From contig JBGOEV010000006.1 of the NCBI GenBank assembly GCA_041538025.1, forward strand, positions 9,327 through 73,326: a stretch of DNA of 64,000 nucleotides, in the 5' to 3' direction. This stretch comes from Thermosaccharophagus gerlachensis. GTDB lineage: Bacteria; Armatimonadota; Fervidibacteria; Fervidibacterales; Thermosaccharophagaceae. Position 1 is the first letter of the stretch. Each line of letters starts with the position of its first letter. Under the pieces are notes generated by a model. It had not been told where the DNA came from. It saw only the letters and a list, made by a program, of their open reading frames with translations, and made no database searches. Made by a program: the position numbers and the translations under genes. Shown here one piece after another: positions 44,967 to 54,055 of this stretch.

Positions 44967-45659
44967 ATGACGAATAGAAACAGACATGTTGAGGAACGAG
45001 AGAGGTATTTTGAAAGGCTAAGGTATTGCATGGTTCAGACCCAACTTAAAGCTCGTGGCATAAAGGACGAAAGGGTGCTGAAAGCTTTTATGGAGGTTCC
45101 GAGGCATAAATTTGTTTTGCCAGAAGATGAAGATATGGCTTATGAGGACCACCCATTACCGATAGGGTTTAATCAGACGATCTCTCAACCGTTCATGGTA
45201 GCAACAATAACTGAAGCCCTCATGTTGCGCGGTGATGAAAAGGCGCTTGAGGTCGGCGCCGGCTCAGGATATCAAGCTGCTATATTGGGCAAGCTGTGCA
45301 GGGAAGTGTATGCTATTGAGCGTATACCAGAGCTTGCAGAGAGAGCTAAAAAAGTGATCCTTGAACTTGGTTACAGCAATGTCCACATAGTTGTAGGCGA
45401 TGGGACTTTGGGCTTGCCAGAGCATGCGCCGTATGATGCTGTAGTTGTATCAGCAGCTGCCCCAGACATACCTCCAACGCTAATTGAACAGTTAGCCGAT
45501 AATGGTAGGCTTGTTATCCCGGTTGGTTCACCATATTCGCAAATCCTTGTGCGTGTGATAAAAGAAGGCGGAAAGCTAAAGCATGAAAAAATATGTCCGT
45601 GCGTCTTTGTCCCTTTAGTTGGGGAATATGGATGGGAAGAGGGAACGGGTGAGCTGTAG
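44967..45659 (+). CDS. pcm: Protein-L-isoaspartate O-methyltransferase
   Basis: Methylates isoaspartyl residues so that aged proteins can be repaired (SAM-dependent, cytoplasm). The conserved PRHKFVLPEDEDMAYEDHPLPIG region with the family's Gln-Thr-Ile-Ser-Gln-Pro motif (NQTISQPFMVA), the SAM site LEVGAGSGYQAAIL and VVSAAAPDIPPTL are all in place. 230 residues is normal. The ATG at 44967 follows GGTGGGTGA; the frame upstream of it is not family-like. It sits 2 bases before lpxC in what is otherwise a lipid A operon, an unusual but plausible housekeeping arrangement. Confidence 0.95.
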   Translation: MTNRNRHVEERERYFERLRYCMVQTQLKARGIKDERVLKAFMEVPRHKFVLPEDEDMAYEDHPLPIGFNQTISQPFMVATITEALMLRGDEKALEVGAGSGYQAAILGKLCREVYAIERIPELAERAKKVILELGYSNVHIVVGDGTLGLPEHAPYDAVVVSAAAPDIPPTLIEQLADNGRLVIPVGSPYSQILVRVIKEGGKLKHEKICPCVFVPLVGEYGWEEGTGEL

Positions 45660-45661
45660 TA

Positions 45662-46519
45662 ATGCAGAATTTAAGGAAGACGATAGCAAAGGGAGTAGAA
45701 TATGAGGGTATTGGGCTACATACTGGCACGCTCACAAAAGTTAGACTAATACCTGTTTCTGAGGTGGACAAAAACTCTCCAACTGGAATAGTTTTTCTTC
45801 GAGACGGTGTTGCCATACCAGCTCATTTAACCTTCGTTAAATCATCGCAAAGGTGCGTTGTGCTTTCAAACGGTGATGTGAGTGTGAGCACGGTTGAGCA
45901 TCTGCTTGCAGCACTTTACTCTTTTGGGATAAGCGATGTGCATATCTTTGTTGAAGGTCAGGAAATACCTATTGGCAGTGGTGATGCGACACATTGGGTT
46001 AGGCTTCTCATGGAAGCAGGCACAAGAGAGCTTGAGCAAGAAAGGAAGGTCATTACAGTCCACAAACCGATTGAGGTGCGAGATGAAAGGACTGGAGCAT
46101 ACGCGAGGGCTGTGGCAGATAAAAAACTATCAGTGCATTACACTTTTGAACATGAGCGCCCCTTCATCGGGGTGCAAAGTTTCTTATGCAATGATTTGAG
46201 GGCTCATTTCATAAGTGATATAGCTCCTGCTCGAACTTTCGGTTTCATTGAGGAGGTTGAAGAGTTGTTCAAGAGAGGCTTAGGTAAAGGTGGTTCGCTT
46301 GAAAACTGCTTAATCGTTTTCTCGGATGGCTATTCGGCACCACTTAGATTTGAAGACGAGCTTGTGCGTCATAAGGTGCTTGACTTGATAGGTGACTTGG
46401 CTCTTTTGGGTGTAGATTTGAATGCTCACGTGGAGGTCTACAAAGGAGGACACGAGTTACATTTGCAACTTATCCACCACATATGGGAGAGGTTGATGAG
46501 CGGTGAAGGAGAAATTTAA
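45662..46519 (+). CDS. lpxC: UDP-3-O-acyl-N-acetylglucosamine deacetylase
   Basis: Zinc enzyme of the committed step of lipid A synthesis (cytoplasm). GIGLHTG near residue 17, the first zinc His in VSTVEHLLAALYSFGI, and the other zinc ligands in RHKVLDLIGDLALLG, followed by GGHELHLQLI, are the family pattern. 285 residues. The end overlaps the fabZ start by 17 bases, so the two are translationally coupled but not fused as in Bacteroidota. It begins the lipid A run lpxC, fabZ, lpxA, lpxB, MsbA-like, waaA. Confidence 0.96.
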   Translation: MQNLRKTIAKGVEYEGIGLHTGTLTKVRLIPVSEVDKNSPTGIVFLRDGVAIPAHLTFVKSSQRCVVLSNGDVSVSTVEHLLAALYSFGISDVHIFVEGQEIPIGSGDATHWVRLLMEAGTRELEQERKVITVHKPIEVRDERTGAYARAVADKKLSVHYTFEHERPFIGVQSFLCNDLRAHFISDIAPARTFGFIEEVEELFKRGLGKGGSLENCLIVFSDGYSAPLRFEDELVRHKVLDLIGDLALLGVDLNAHVEVYKGGHELHLQLIHHIWERLMSGEGEI

Positions 46520-46997
46520 AGTTGAGGACATACTGCCACACCGTTATCCGTTCCTTTTCGTCGACAGGATAGTAGAGCTTGAGCCGGGGAAAAGAGCGGT
46601 GGCTGAAAAGAATGTCTCGGTCAACGAGCCATATTTTCAAGGGCATTTCCCGGGCTACCCCGTCATGCCCGGTGTGCTGATACTTGAAGCTATGGCTCAA
46701 ACAAGTGGTCTCATAATACTGAGCATGCAAGAACATAGAGGGAAAATCGGGCTGCTTGCAGGAATGGAAAGAGCACGAATAAGGCGCTCTGTGCTGCCCG
46801 GGGATAAACTCATGATGCATGCTGAACTCGTAAATGTGAAAAGCAACATATGCTTCATTGACGCAAAAGCGTATGTTGATAACGACTTGGTTGCTGAATG
46901 TAGGTTTATCATGGCGCTTCAAGGAAGCCGAATATTTACCGGGGAAAATCAACCTCAGGTAAAAAGTTCTGAAGGAGATGAGGAGAGTAAAACCTGA
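46503..46997 (+). CDS. fabZ: 3-hydroxyacyl-ACP dehydratase FabZ
   Basis: Hot-dog fold dehydratase of fatty acid synthesis that competes with LpxA for hydroxyacyl-ACP. The signature LPHRYPFLFVDRI and the catalytic His in YFQGHFPGYPVMPGVL plus Glu in ILEAMAQTSG are present. 164 residues including a polar tail after the domain. GTG at 46503 overlaps the end of lpxC. GAGAGG lies about 10 bases upstream. Its position between lpxC and lpxA is the common arrangement. Confidence 0.96.
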   Translation: MKEKFKVEDILPHRYPFLFVDRIVELEPGKRAVAEKNVSVNEPYFQGHFPGYPVMPGVLILEAMAQTSGLIILSMQEHRGKIGLLAGMERARIRRSVLPGDKLMMHAELVNVKSNICFIDAKAYVDNDLVAECRFIMALQGSRIFTGENQPQVKSSEGDEESKT

Positions 46998-47072
46998 AGG
47001 CAATCTGATTGTCTAAGCATTGTGAACGACGAGTTAGCCTGAAAGCACAGTGAGAGAGGAGTGTCAAAAGTA

Positions 47073-47954
47073 ATGGAAGAAATGAATGACGAACTGAACA
47101 TTGGAGAAGAATTCGGATGGGTTCAATGGCGTAGCAGGGATGACGATGGTGTGGAGAGAAGCCCTGAGCGTAAAATCCATCCAACTGCCATCGTAAGTAG
47201 AAAAGCCGAAATCGGTGAAAGTGTTGTCATAGGTCCTTACGCGATTATTGAAGACGATGTGATCATAGGCGATGGGACAATAATTGAGGCTAACGTCATA
47301 GTAAAGCGATGGACACGCATAGGTAAAGATAACCATATCTATCCTGGCACTGTGCTCGGTGGCGAACCACAAGATGTGAGATTTAAAGGGAAGAGAAGTT
47401 ACCTTATCATCGGCGACAACAACGTCATAAGGGAACATGTGACGATACATCGTTCGACGAAGGAAGAGGGCGCAACTGTCATAGGGAACAACTGCATGAT
47501 AATGGCATACTGCCACATTGGGCATGATTGTGTTATCGGTAACTTTGTTAACATAGCAAGCTACACAGGCATAAGTGGGCATACCGTTATTGAGGATCAA
47601 GCTGTGATAGGTGGGATGGTTGGGGTGCACCAATGGACAACAATAGGACGATTAGCAATGATAGGAGGCATGTCAAAGGTCGTCAGAGATATACCACCGT
47701 TCATGCTTGCCGATGGACGACCAGCAACTGTGAAAGGGATAAACAAGGTGGGTTTGGCGAGGGATGGAATACCGCCGAAAGTGAGAATGGATTTGCACAG
47801 AGCTTACAAAATCCTTTACCGCTCCAACTTGAACACAACACAAGCGCTTGAACAAATCTTGAGTGAGATAAACCCAAGCCCAGAAGTGCTTTACCTCGTT
47901 GAGTTCATGAAACGAATTAAGGAAGGCAGGTTTGGAAGACAACGAAACAAATGA
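47073..47954 (+). CDS. lpxA: UDP-N-acetylglucosamine acyltransferase
   Basis: First enzyme of lipid A synthesis, a left-handed beta-helix trimer. Hexapeptide repeats run from about residue 45 (IHPTAIVSRKAEIGESVVIG). The catalytic His is in MIMAYCHIGHDC. The C-terminal helical domain (GLARDGIPPKVRMDLHRAYKIL) is normal. About 35 extra N-terminal residues precede the beta-helix (acidic, EEMNDELNIGEEFGW); E. coli LpxA begins nearly at the repeats. The ATG at 47073 follows AGAGGAGTG; a later family-like start was not found in a good ribosome-binding context. It follows fabZ by 75 bases. Confidence 0.94.
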   Translation: MEEMNDELNIGEEFGWVQWRSRDDDGVERSPERKIHPTAIVSRKAEIGESVVIGPYAIIEDDVIIGDGTIIEANVIVKRWTRIGKDNHIYPGTVLGGEPQDVRFKGKRSYLIIGDNNVIREHVTIHRSTKEEGATVIGNNCMIMAYCHIGHDCVIGNFVNIASYTGISGHTVIEDQAVIGGMVGVHQWTTIGRLAMIGGMSKVVRDIPPFMLADGRPATVKGINKVGLARDGIPPKVRMDLHRAYKILYRSNLNTTQALEQILSEINPSPEVLYLVEFMKRIKEGRFGRQRNK

Positions 47955-47990
47955 AGCTCTCAACCAATTCACCCCTCAACGCTAAGTAAG

Positions 47991-49247
47991 ATGAGGTGCA
48001 TGAATTCATCCCGGCACAACCGCGCTTTGCGGGAAACCTTAAACAGTCGCCCATTGTGTTTTTTTCTATCGGTTGGAGATGCATCAGCTGATCTGTATGC
48101 CTCTATGCTCGTTAAGGAATTGCGCAACATAAGAAAGCACATTGAGTTTTTGGGCATAGGTGGACCAAGGATGCGAGATGCAGGTGTATTCCTGTTTGCA
48201 GAGACGACAAAGTATAGTGCCATAGGTTTGTTTGCAGCTCTGCCATATGTCCTCAGGGTTTGGAGCATCTTTAGGCGTTTTCTTTCACTGCTTATGGAAA
48301 GACGCCCTGATGCTTTCATTGCCCTTGACTTTGGTGCCGTGAATAGAAGGCTAACAAAGCTCACTGCAAATATGCATATCCCGACAATTTACTATGTTAC
48401 TCCTGGCTTCTGGACAAAGAAGGTTGAATCCGTCAAGCGATACATTCATCCCAAGGTCATCTATGTGCCGATTTATGAGTGGCAAAGGAACATACTATTA
48501 AGCGCTGGCGCGTCGCCAGATCAGGTTGTATATCTTGGGCACCCATTAGCTGACGCAATACCGAGTGAGCTCACAAGGGAAGTAGCTGAGGCAAGGCTTG
48601 GAATACAACATAAAGAACCTTTTGAAAAGCCGATAAGGGTAGCGCTGCTTCCGGGGAGCAGGGTAGGTGAGGTGAAAGATAACATCGGCATTATGCTTGA
48701 TGCTATAGAACATGCAAAGCATCTTACAGGTATAACCGAGTTTGAACTACTGATAGCGCGCTCGCCAACAGTGAGCGAAGCGCTGATTGCAAGGGCTGTC
48801 TCAAAAGCCACGAAAGCCTTAAGCGGAGCACAGGTGCGCATCTACAGTGGCATGACTCACGAAGTGCTCAAGGCTTCAGACATAGCCCTCGTTGTTACTG
48901 GGACAGCCACGCTCGAAGCTGCGTTGCTCGGTATACCAACGATTGCTATCTTCTCCACAAACTGGCTTAACAGAATCCATGCCATAATCATAAACAAGAC
49001 GAGTTTCCCATTCAAGGAATGGGGGTTCATCTCTTTGCCGAACAGGCTTATAGGTGAGAAGGTTATGCCAGAGTTTGTGCTTTGGTCATGTAAAGCCGAA
49101 AGCATTGGGATGCAAATAGCCTCTTGGATTTCAAATCCAAGCGAAGCTGAAGCAGTCGCTAACAGATTGACGAGTGTTCGCAAAATTATTGGTGAGCGTG
49201 GCACCACAAGGCGCGTTGCTGAGTTGATTATGTCACGAATATCGTAG
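47991..49247 (+). CDS. lpxB: Lipid-A-disaccharide synthase
   Basis: Glycosyltransferase joining UDP-diacylglucosamine and lipid X (inner face of inner membrane). The N-terminal SVGDASADLYASMLVKEL corresponds to the E. coli GEASGD segment, followed by FLGIGGPRMRDAG, DFGAVNRRLTKL and VTPGFWTKK. The C-terminal domain has LLPGSRVGEVKDN and VVTGTATLEAALLGIPTI, both standard. 418 residues, slightly long, with 24 extra residues at the start. ATG 47991 is taken; 48000 is an alternative. It lies 36 bases after lpxA. Confidence 0.93.
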   Translation: MRCMNSSRHNRALRETLNSRPLCFFLSVGDASADLYASMLVKELRNIRKHIEFLGIGGPRMRDAGVFLFAETTKYSAIGLFAALPYVLRVWSIFRRFLSLLMERRPDAFIALDFGAVNRRLTKLTANMHIPTIYYVTPGFWTKKVESVKRYIHPKVIYVPIYEWQRNILLSAGASPDQVVYLGHPLADAIPSELTREVAEARLGIQHKEPFEKPIRVALLPGSRVGEVKDNIGIMLDAIEHAKHLTGITEFELLIARSPTVSEALIARAVSKATKALSGAQVRIYSGMTHEVLKASDIALVVTGTATLEAALLGIPTIAIFSTNWLNRIHAIIINKTSFPFKEWGFISLPNRLIGEKVMPEFVLWSCKAESIGMQIASWISNPSEAEAVANRLTSVRKIIGERGTTRRVAELIMSRIS

Positions 49248-49301
49248 GGCAGTTTTGAACCATTACGGAAAGGGGCTCAACGGGAATCGGTGATAGACAA
49301 G

Positions 49302-51161
49302 ATGGTAAACAATGTGTGTGAGAAGCTCAAAACTGCAATTAGGAAGGTAAAGAAGGAAGCTTTCATTCGCTTGATATGCGAGTTCAAGCCATACTGGCAT
49401 AGGATACTTTTGCTGCTTATCTTTGTGGCTCTTTCCGAAGGCATAAGACTATACATAGTTTGGCTGACACAGGATTTGCTTAAGCCAATGGTTTATGAGG
49501 GTTTTAAAGAACAGCGTTGCGACCCGTTCATTGAACAGCTGAAAAGCCTCATCTCTTTGTTCGTAGCCTCTCCGAGGTATACTCAGCTTGTAGCAATATG
49601 CATTGCTATCATACTTCTCGCGTTCCTTAAAGCCCTGTTCTCATTTGCACATACCTTCATAGCTAACCAGCTGTGCCAAAAGGTCATCATGAATTTACGC
49701 CACAAGCTTTATGCTCACATGCAGTTGCTATCTACCTCGTTCTACGAATCTCACGGGACTGGAAGGTTGCTTTCACATTTGACTAATGACTTGAATGTGC
49801 TTCAGGTCATGAGTGCCATCGGAATTCAAGACATCATTGCAACACCATTTCAAATGCTTGGCGCTCTCGTGTTGATGACACACATAAGCTGGCATTTGAC
49901 ATTGACCGTGCTTTTAATAGTCCCAGTTACTGCATGGCTCATTTATGCTACGGGGAAGCGTATAAAAGCTGTTACAGCACGCATTCAATCTTCTCTTTCC
50001 GAGCTAATGCGAATCCTAACGGAAGCCCTCTCATCAATGCAAATTGTGCAAATCTTCGGCGTTGAAGAAGAAGCTCTCAAGCGCTTCCGTGAGGGGAACA
50101 TCCGTGTTTACAGGGAGATGTTGAGGAGCTTACGTATAAAGTCGGCTCTCACGCCCTTGATTGAGTTTATTGCTCTCTTCGGTGTTGCTGTAGGCTTGCT
50201 GATAGGTGGCTACGAAGTTATTGCGGGCAAGATAGCTCCAGAAAGCCTTGTGCCGTTTATGATTTATTTCCATTTGCTTGCTTCTGGCTTCCGCAACATG
50301 AGCCGAATGAACATCGTCAGGGAAGAAGTAAGTGCAGCAAGCGAAAGGATTTACAAGGTATTTGATATCCCGCCACAGATCGCTGATGCAGCTGATGCAA
50401 TTGAGCTTGAAGATGTGAAAGGGCACATAGTTTTTGAGCATGTGAGTTTTACATATCCCGATGGTAAGGTTGCTCTCAACGATGTCAGTTTTGAGATAAA
50501 ACCGGGTGAACGCGTCGCGATTGTCGGACCAAGCGGCTCTGGAAAAACAACTATAGCAAAGCTTCTGTTACGCCTATATGAACCACAAGAGGGAAAGATT
50601 TCCATAGACGGAAATGATATAAGACGCATAAAGTTATCGTGCCTGCGGAAGGTAATAGGGCTTGTCCCTCAAGAGGTGATATTGTTTGACGACACCGTAT
50701 TTGATAACATAGCCCTTGGGAAACCGGGGGCAAGTGAACAGGAGGTAGTTTGGGCTGCTATACTCGCAAACGCTCATGAGTTCATATCAAAGCTCCCGAA
50801 TGGCTATAGAACTGTTATAGGTGAAAGGGGCGCACGCCTCTCTATGGGTCAAAGACAGCGTATAGCAATAGCAAGAACAATCATACGAGACCCAAAAATA
50901 CTTATACTTGATGAAGCGACATCAAATTTGGACAGCGAAGCAGAAGCCGAGGTGCAAAAAGCTCTTAAGAGCATAAGCAATGGGAGAACGATGATCATAA
51001 TCGCACACCGATTAAGCAGCATTAAAGATGTTGACAGGGTGTTGGTTATGCTAAACGGCACAATCGTTGAGGAAGGTTCTCATGAGGAATTGATTAAAGC
51101 ACACGGTGTGTATCATAAGCTTCATCAGTTCCAAATGGGCTATGGGCTTTTGGAGGGATAG
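49302..51161 (+). CDS. MsbA-like lipid ABC exporter (fused half-transporter)
   Basis: Homodimeric ABC exporter, in this context probably flipping lipid A core. Six membrane helices occupy about residues 25-340, with the long intracellular loops of type IV exporters. The ATPase domain has Walker A GPSGSGKTT, Q-loop VPQEVILFD, signature LSMGQRQR, Walker B ILILDEATS and the switch His in IIAHRLSS. The signature is usually LSGGQ, so the second Gly is replaced by Met here. GTG 49290 lies in the probable ribosome-binding region, so ATG 49302 is preferred, with some doubt. Between lpxB and waaA. Confidence 0.88.
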   Translation: MVNNVCEKLKTAIRKVKKEAFIRLICEFKPYWHRILLLLIFVALSEGIRLYIVWLTQDLLKPMVYEGFKEQRCDPFIEQLKSLISLFVASPRYTQLVAICIAIILLAFLKALFSFAHTFIANQLCQKVIMNLRHKLYAHMQLLSTSFYESHGTGRLLSHLTNDLNVLQVMSAIGIQDIIATPFQMLGALVLMTHISWHLTLTVLLIVPVTAWLIYATGKRIKAVTARIQSSLSELMRILTEALSSMQIVQIFGVEEEALKRFREGNIRVYREMLRSLRIKSALTPLIEFIALFGVAVGLLIGGYEVIAGKIAPESLVPFMIYFHLLASGFRNMSRMNIVREEVSAASERIYKVFDIPPQIADAADAIELEDVKGHIVFEHVSFTYPDGKVALNDVSFEIKPGERVAIVGPSGSGKTTIAKLLLRLYEPQEGKISIDGNDIRRIKLSCLRKVIGLVPQEVILFDDTVFDNIALGKPGASEQEVVWAAILANAHEFISKLPNGYRTVIGERGARLSMGQRQRIAIARTIIRDPKILILDEATSNLDSEAEAEVQKALKSISNGRTMIIIAHRLSSIKDVDRVLVMLNGTIVEEGSHEELIKAHGVYHKLHQFQMGYGLLEG

Positions 51162-51189
51162 TTTTAACTTGAGGAGTCAAACTAAAGCC

Positions 51190-52536
51190 ATGCATCCCGA
51201 TAACAGCAGTGTGCAATTGATTTATGCTATCTACAATCTTGCCCTTCACGGCGCCACGCCAGCGATTGTGGCTTACATGCTTTATAGGCTACTCATAGGG
51301 CACAAAGGGTGGGGTGCTGTTAAAAACTGGGTCGGCGATATGCCAAAGCCAGATGGCGAACGGCTCGGCAAACGAATATGGGTGCATGCTGTTTCGGTTG
51401 GCGAAGTGATGGCTGCACATGCCCTTATCAAGAAACTGCGCGAGATGTCCAAAGAGCTGTGGATGCTATTGACTACAGTCACAGACGCAGGACAACAAGT
51501 CGCCAGAAAACAAATCCTTGAAGTGAACGCTATTGGCTACCTCCCGCTTGATTATCGTTGGGCTGTTACACGAGCTATGCATATAGTCAATCCACATGTG
51601 CTCGTCTTGATTGAAGGAGAGCTGTGGCCAAACATTATCAGGGAAGCGAAGGCAAACTTGGCACGCGTTGTGCTCGCTAATGGCAGGGTTTCAGATGCAA
51701 CATATAGACGAGCTTTAAGTTACGCACGCCCATTCTATAAAGCTTTGCTCAGCCAATTTGATGCCTTACTTATGCGCACAGAAGTTGATGCTGAGCGAAT
51801 CGTCTCTATGGGCGCAGATGAGAAAAAGGTTTTAATCACGGGTGACATAAAGCTTGATGTGCCAATGAAAAGCGGTAACGAATTGAAACGCATGAGAGAA
51901 AGGTTGCTCAAAGAGTTTGGAATGAACGAGAGTAACCTCATTTGGGTGGCTGGGAGCACCCACGAAGGTGAAGAAGAATTGCTTTTGCATGTTTACAAAA
52001 AGTTGCTGGTGCATTTCCCGTCGCTTCGGTTGATTATTGCTCCGAGGCATATTGAGCGCTCAAAAGAAGTTGCAGAGTTGATAGCAAAAAATCGCTTTTG
52101 GTGTGTGCGACGGTCAGCTATAATTCAGGGCTCTCTGAAACCATCGGCAATATCAATGGCATCAGCTACACCTGTTTACTTGCTTGATACCGTTGGCGAA
52201 TTGAAAGATGTTTACGCCATCGCTACTGTAGCATTTGTAGGTGGTAGTATGATACCGCGCGGTGGACATAATGTAACTGAACCAATCATCTACGGATGCC
52301 CGGTGGTCTTCGGAAAACATGTTTATAACTTCAGACCACATGCTGTTACTTTGCAATCGTTTGGCGTTGGCTTCATGGTTGAGAGTGTAGAGGAGCTGTT
52401 CAATGTAGTGTTGCAGTTTCTTTCATCATCTACAAAGCGTGAGGAAGTGAGGAGGCGCTCATTGCTCCTCATTAAAGAAAACAGCGGTGCTGCAACAAGA
52501 ACAGCCGAACAAATACTAAAGCTGCTTAACTTGTGA
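51190..52536 (+). CDS. waaA: 3-deoxy-D-manno-octulosonic acid (Kdo) transferase
   Basis: GT30 enzyme that adds Kdo to lipid A precursor. An N-terminal membrane anchor (LIYAIYNLALHG, then VAYMLYRLL) precedes the GT-B domains. Family motifs are IWVHAVSVGEVMAA, VLIEGELWPN, VAGSTHEGEEELLLH, and the C-terminal VGGSMIPRGGHNVTEP. ATG at 51190 follows GAGGAG at 13 bases; an in-frame TTG at 51169 is an alternative. The longer frame from 51106 overlaps the exporter and is rejected. Its presence implies Kdo-containing LPS. It is convergent with era, separated by 4 bases. Confidence 0.94.
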   Translation: MHPDNSSVQLIYAIYNLALHGATPAIVAYMLYRLLIGHKGWGAVKNWVGDMPKPDGERLGKRIWVHAVSVGEVMAAHALIKKLREMSKELWMLLTTVTDAGQQVARKQILEVNAIGYLPLDYRWAVTRAMHIVNPHVLVLIEGELWPNIIREAKANLARVVLANGRVSDATYRRALSYARPFYKALLSQFDALLMRTEVDAERIVSMGADEKKVLITGDIKLDVPMKSGNELKRMRERLLKEFGMNESNLIWVAGSTHEGEEELLLHVYKKLLVHFPSLRLIIAPRHIERSKEVAELIAKNRFWCVRRSAIIQGSLKPSAISMASATPVYLLDTVGELKDVYAIATVAFVGGSMIPRGGHNVTEPIIYGCPVVFGKHVYNFRPHAVTLQSFGVGFMVESVEELFNVVLQFLSSSTKREEVRRRSLLLIKENSGAATRTAEQILKLLNL

Positions 52537-52540
52537 CCCC

Positions 52541-53503
52541 TTACCTCGGTTTTACGAAATAACCAAAGCGCCTTAGAGCCTGTTCGTCTTTACGCCAATC
52601 TTCTGCAACTTTCACCCACAGCTCAAGATAAACATGCCTTTTGAGGTAATCTTCAATTGATGCTCTTGCCCTTTGACCGATGCGTTTTATCATTGCTCCA
52701 CCTTTGCCAATTACAATCTTCTTCTGGCTTTCCCTCTCAACATAGATCGTCGCTGCTATGTAAACTACGCCATTTGGGCGTTCTTCAAATTCATCCACAA
52801 GCACAGCTATGCAATGTGGCACTTCTTGCTGGAGCTCATGGATTGCTGCCTCCCGTATTAACTCTGCAAGCATAAATTTCTCTGGCATCTCTGTGAGTGT
52901 TCCCTTGGGGTAGTAGCGAGGTCCTTCGGGGAGCAGTTCAACTACCTTCTCAACAAGCTTCCCAACATTTGTTCCAAGTGTCGCTGATATATCAATTGCG
53001 AATTCAAAGTCACCAAGCGCTGTATATTGCAAGCTGCGTTCGTGAAGCACATCTGGTTTGACTAAATCCCTTTTGTTTAGCGCAAGTATAATAGGCGCTT
53101 TCAAACGCTTCAACTGCTTTGCTGCAAGCTCATCCTCGTATGTTGGTGGCACAGACACATCAACCACAAATATGACCAAATCTGCATCGGGCAATTGAGC
53201 TGTTGCTTCCTCAACCAAATAGGCGCCGAGTTTGTGTTTCGGTTGATGTATTCCGGGGGTGTCAACGAAAATGATCTGGGCGTTCTCAAGCTCGAGTATG
53301 CCAATTATGCGGTTGCGCGTTGTCTGTGGCTTCGGTGAAACGATGGCGATCTTCTCACCGATTAGCAAATTGAGTAGCGTTGACTTACCCACATTTGGTC
53401 TGCCCCAAAGCGTCACGAAACCGGATTTAAAACCGGGTGGAGTTTCACCAACTTCAAGCCATTCAAAATTTATTTCCTTCCCCTCGCTGACAACATTATC
53501 CAT
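52541..53503 (-). CDS. era: GTPase Era
   Basis: Essential GTPase for 30S ribosome maturation. The G1 loop GRPNVGKSTLLN, the switch region KPQTTRNRIIGI, DTPGIHQ, NKRD, and the KH-like C-terminal end (KKIVIGKGGAMIKRIGQRAR) are canonical. There are about 25 extra residues before the G domain. The ATG at 53503 follows GGGGTGTC; the longer frame to 53527 begins inside the previous gene's coding end. It overlaps the upstream cupin gene by 8 bases. 320 residues. Confidence 0.97.
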   Translation of the reverse strand: MDNVVSEGKEINFEWLEVGETPPGFKSGFVTLWGRPNVGKSTLLNLLIGEKIAIVSPKPQTTRNRIIGILELENAQIIFVDTPGIHQPKHKLGAYLVEEATAQLPDADLVIFVVDVSVPPTYEDELAAKQLKRLKAPIILALNKRDLVKPDVLHERSLQYTALGDFEFAIDISATLGTNVGKLVEKVVELLPEGPRYYPKGTLTEMPEKFMLAELIREAAIHELQQEVPHCIAVLVDEFEERPNGVVYIAATIYVERESQKKIVIGKGGAMIKRIGQRARASIEDYLKRHVYLELWVKVAEDWRKDEQALRRFGYFVKPR

Positions 53504-53951
53504 GCTTGACACCCCAATCGTAGCCAATCAATGCTGTGTTATACGGAAGCCTATGTTCGTCTGGATGTTCTCTGTTATAAGGTTTGTCAGGGCAATTGAG
53601 AACATATGCCATTTCATTCCCAAGCGCTGTAAAGCCATGCCACACTTTCGGCGGTATCATCACCAACATCCTGTTATGGTCACCCATAATGAACTCGTTT
53701 ATTTCGCCCTTCGTTGGCGAGTCATCCCGCAAGTCGGCAAGCACAAGTTTAATCATCCCCTTTATAGCGCACAAGTAATCGGTTTGATGCTCATGCATAT
53801 GCCACGCTTTTATAACGCCCGGATAACATGTCGTGATGTAAACTTGCCCGAAGCTGTGGAATATGTCATCGTCACAGCGTAAGACCTCAAATAGAAACCC
53901 TCTTTCATCGGCATGCACTACAAGCTTTTTAACAACAACACCATCAATCAT
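53496..53951 (-). CDS. Cupin-type sugar epimerase-like protein (RmlC family)
   Basis: Small jelly-roll protein of 151 residues resembling dTDP-4-dehydrorhamnose 3,5-epimerases and ketoisomerases. ADERGFLFEVLR at the start, VIKAWHMHEHQTDYL (metal or catalytic His) and VMIPPKVWHGFTALG are typical of the fold. Classic RmlC has about 180 residues and a slightly different catalytic pattern, so substrate and reaction are uncertain; roles in surface-sugar synthesis are plausible given the LPS genes nearby. GGAGTGTGATGATGGC precedes the ATG. It is coupled to era by an 8-base overlap. Confidence 0.8.
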   Translation of the reverse strand: MIDGVVVKKLVVHADERGFLFEVLRCDDDIFHSFGQVYITTCYPGVIKAWHMHEHQTDYLCAIKGMIKLVLADLRDDSPTKGEINEFIMGDHNRMLVMIPPKVWHGFTALGNEMAYVLNCPDKPYNREHPDEHRLPYNTALIGYDWGVKHG

Positions 53952-53986
53952 GCCATCATCACACTCCTAAACCGACATTAAAAAGA

Positions 53987-54038
53987 TGCCAGCAAGCCTT
54001 TCCACCCCCTCTGAGTTCCATGACAAGGCTTGCTGGCA
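53987..54038 (-). terminator. Intrinsic terminator of the phosphofructokinase gene
   Basis: Perfect 14-base arms TGCCAGCAAGCCTT (53987-54000) and AAGGCTTGCTGGCA (54025-54038) with a 24-base loop. On the minus strand the stem is followed directly by TCTTTTTAAT. It lies 18 bases after the pfk stop and before the cupin gene. Confidence 0.85.
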
Positions 54039-54055
54039 CATGCATTCAACATGCG

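Noticed and set aside
46470..46520. lpxC-fabZ fusion
   Set aside because: The frames differ and lpxC has its own stop; the genes overlap by 17 bases but are separate.
51106..51189. Longer WaaA start overlapping the ABC exporter
   Set aside because: The added residues are antifamily in character and lie inside the exporter gene; a start after its stop is available.
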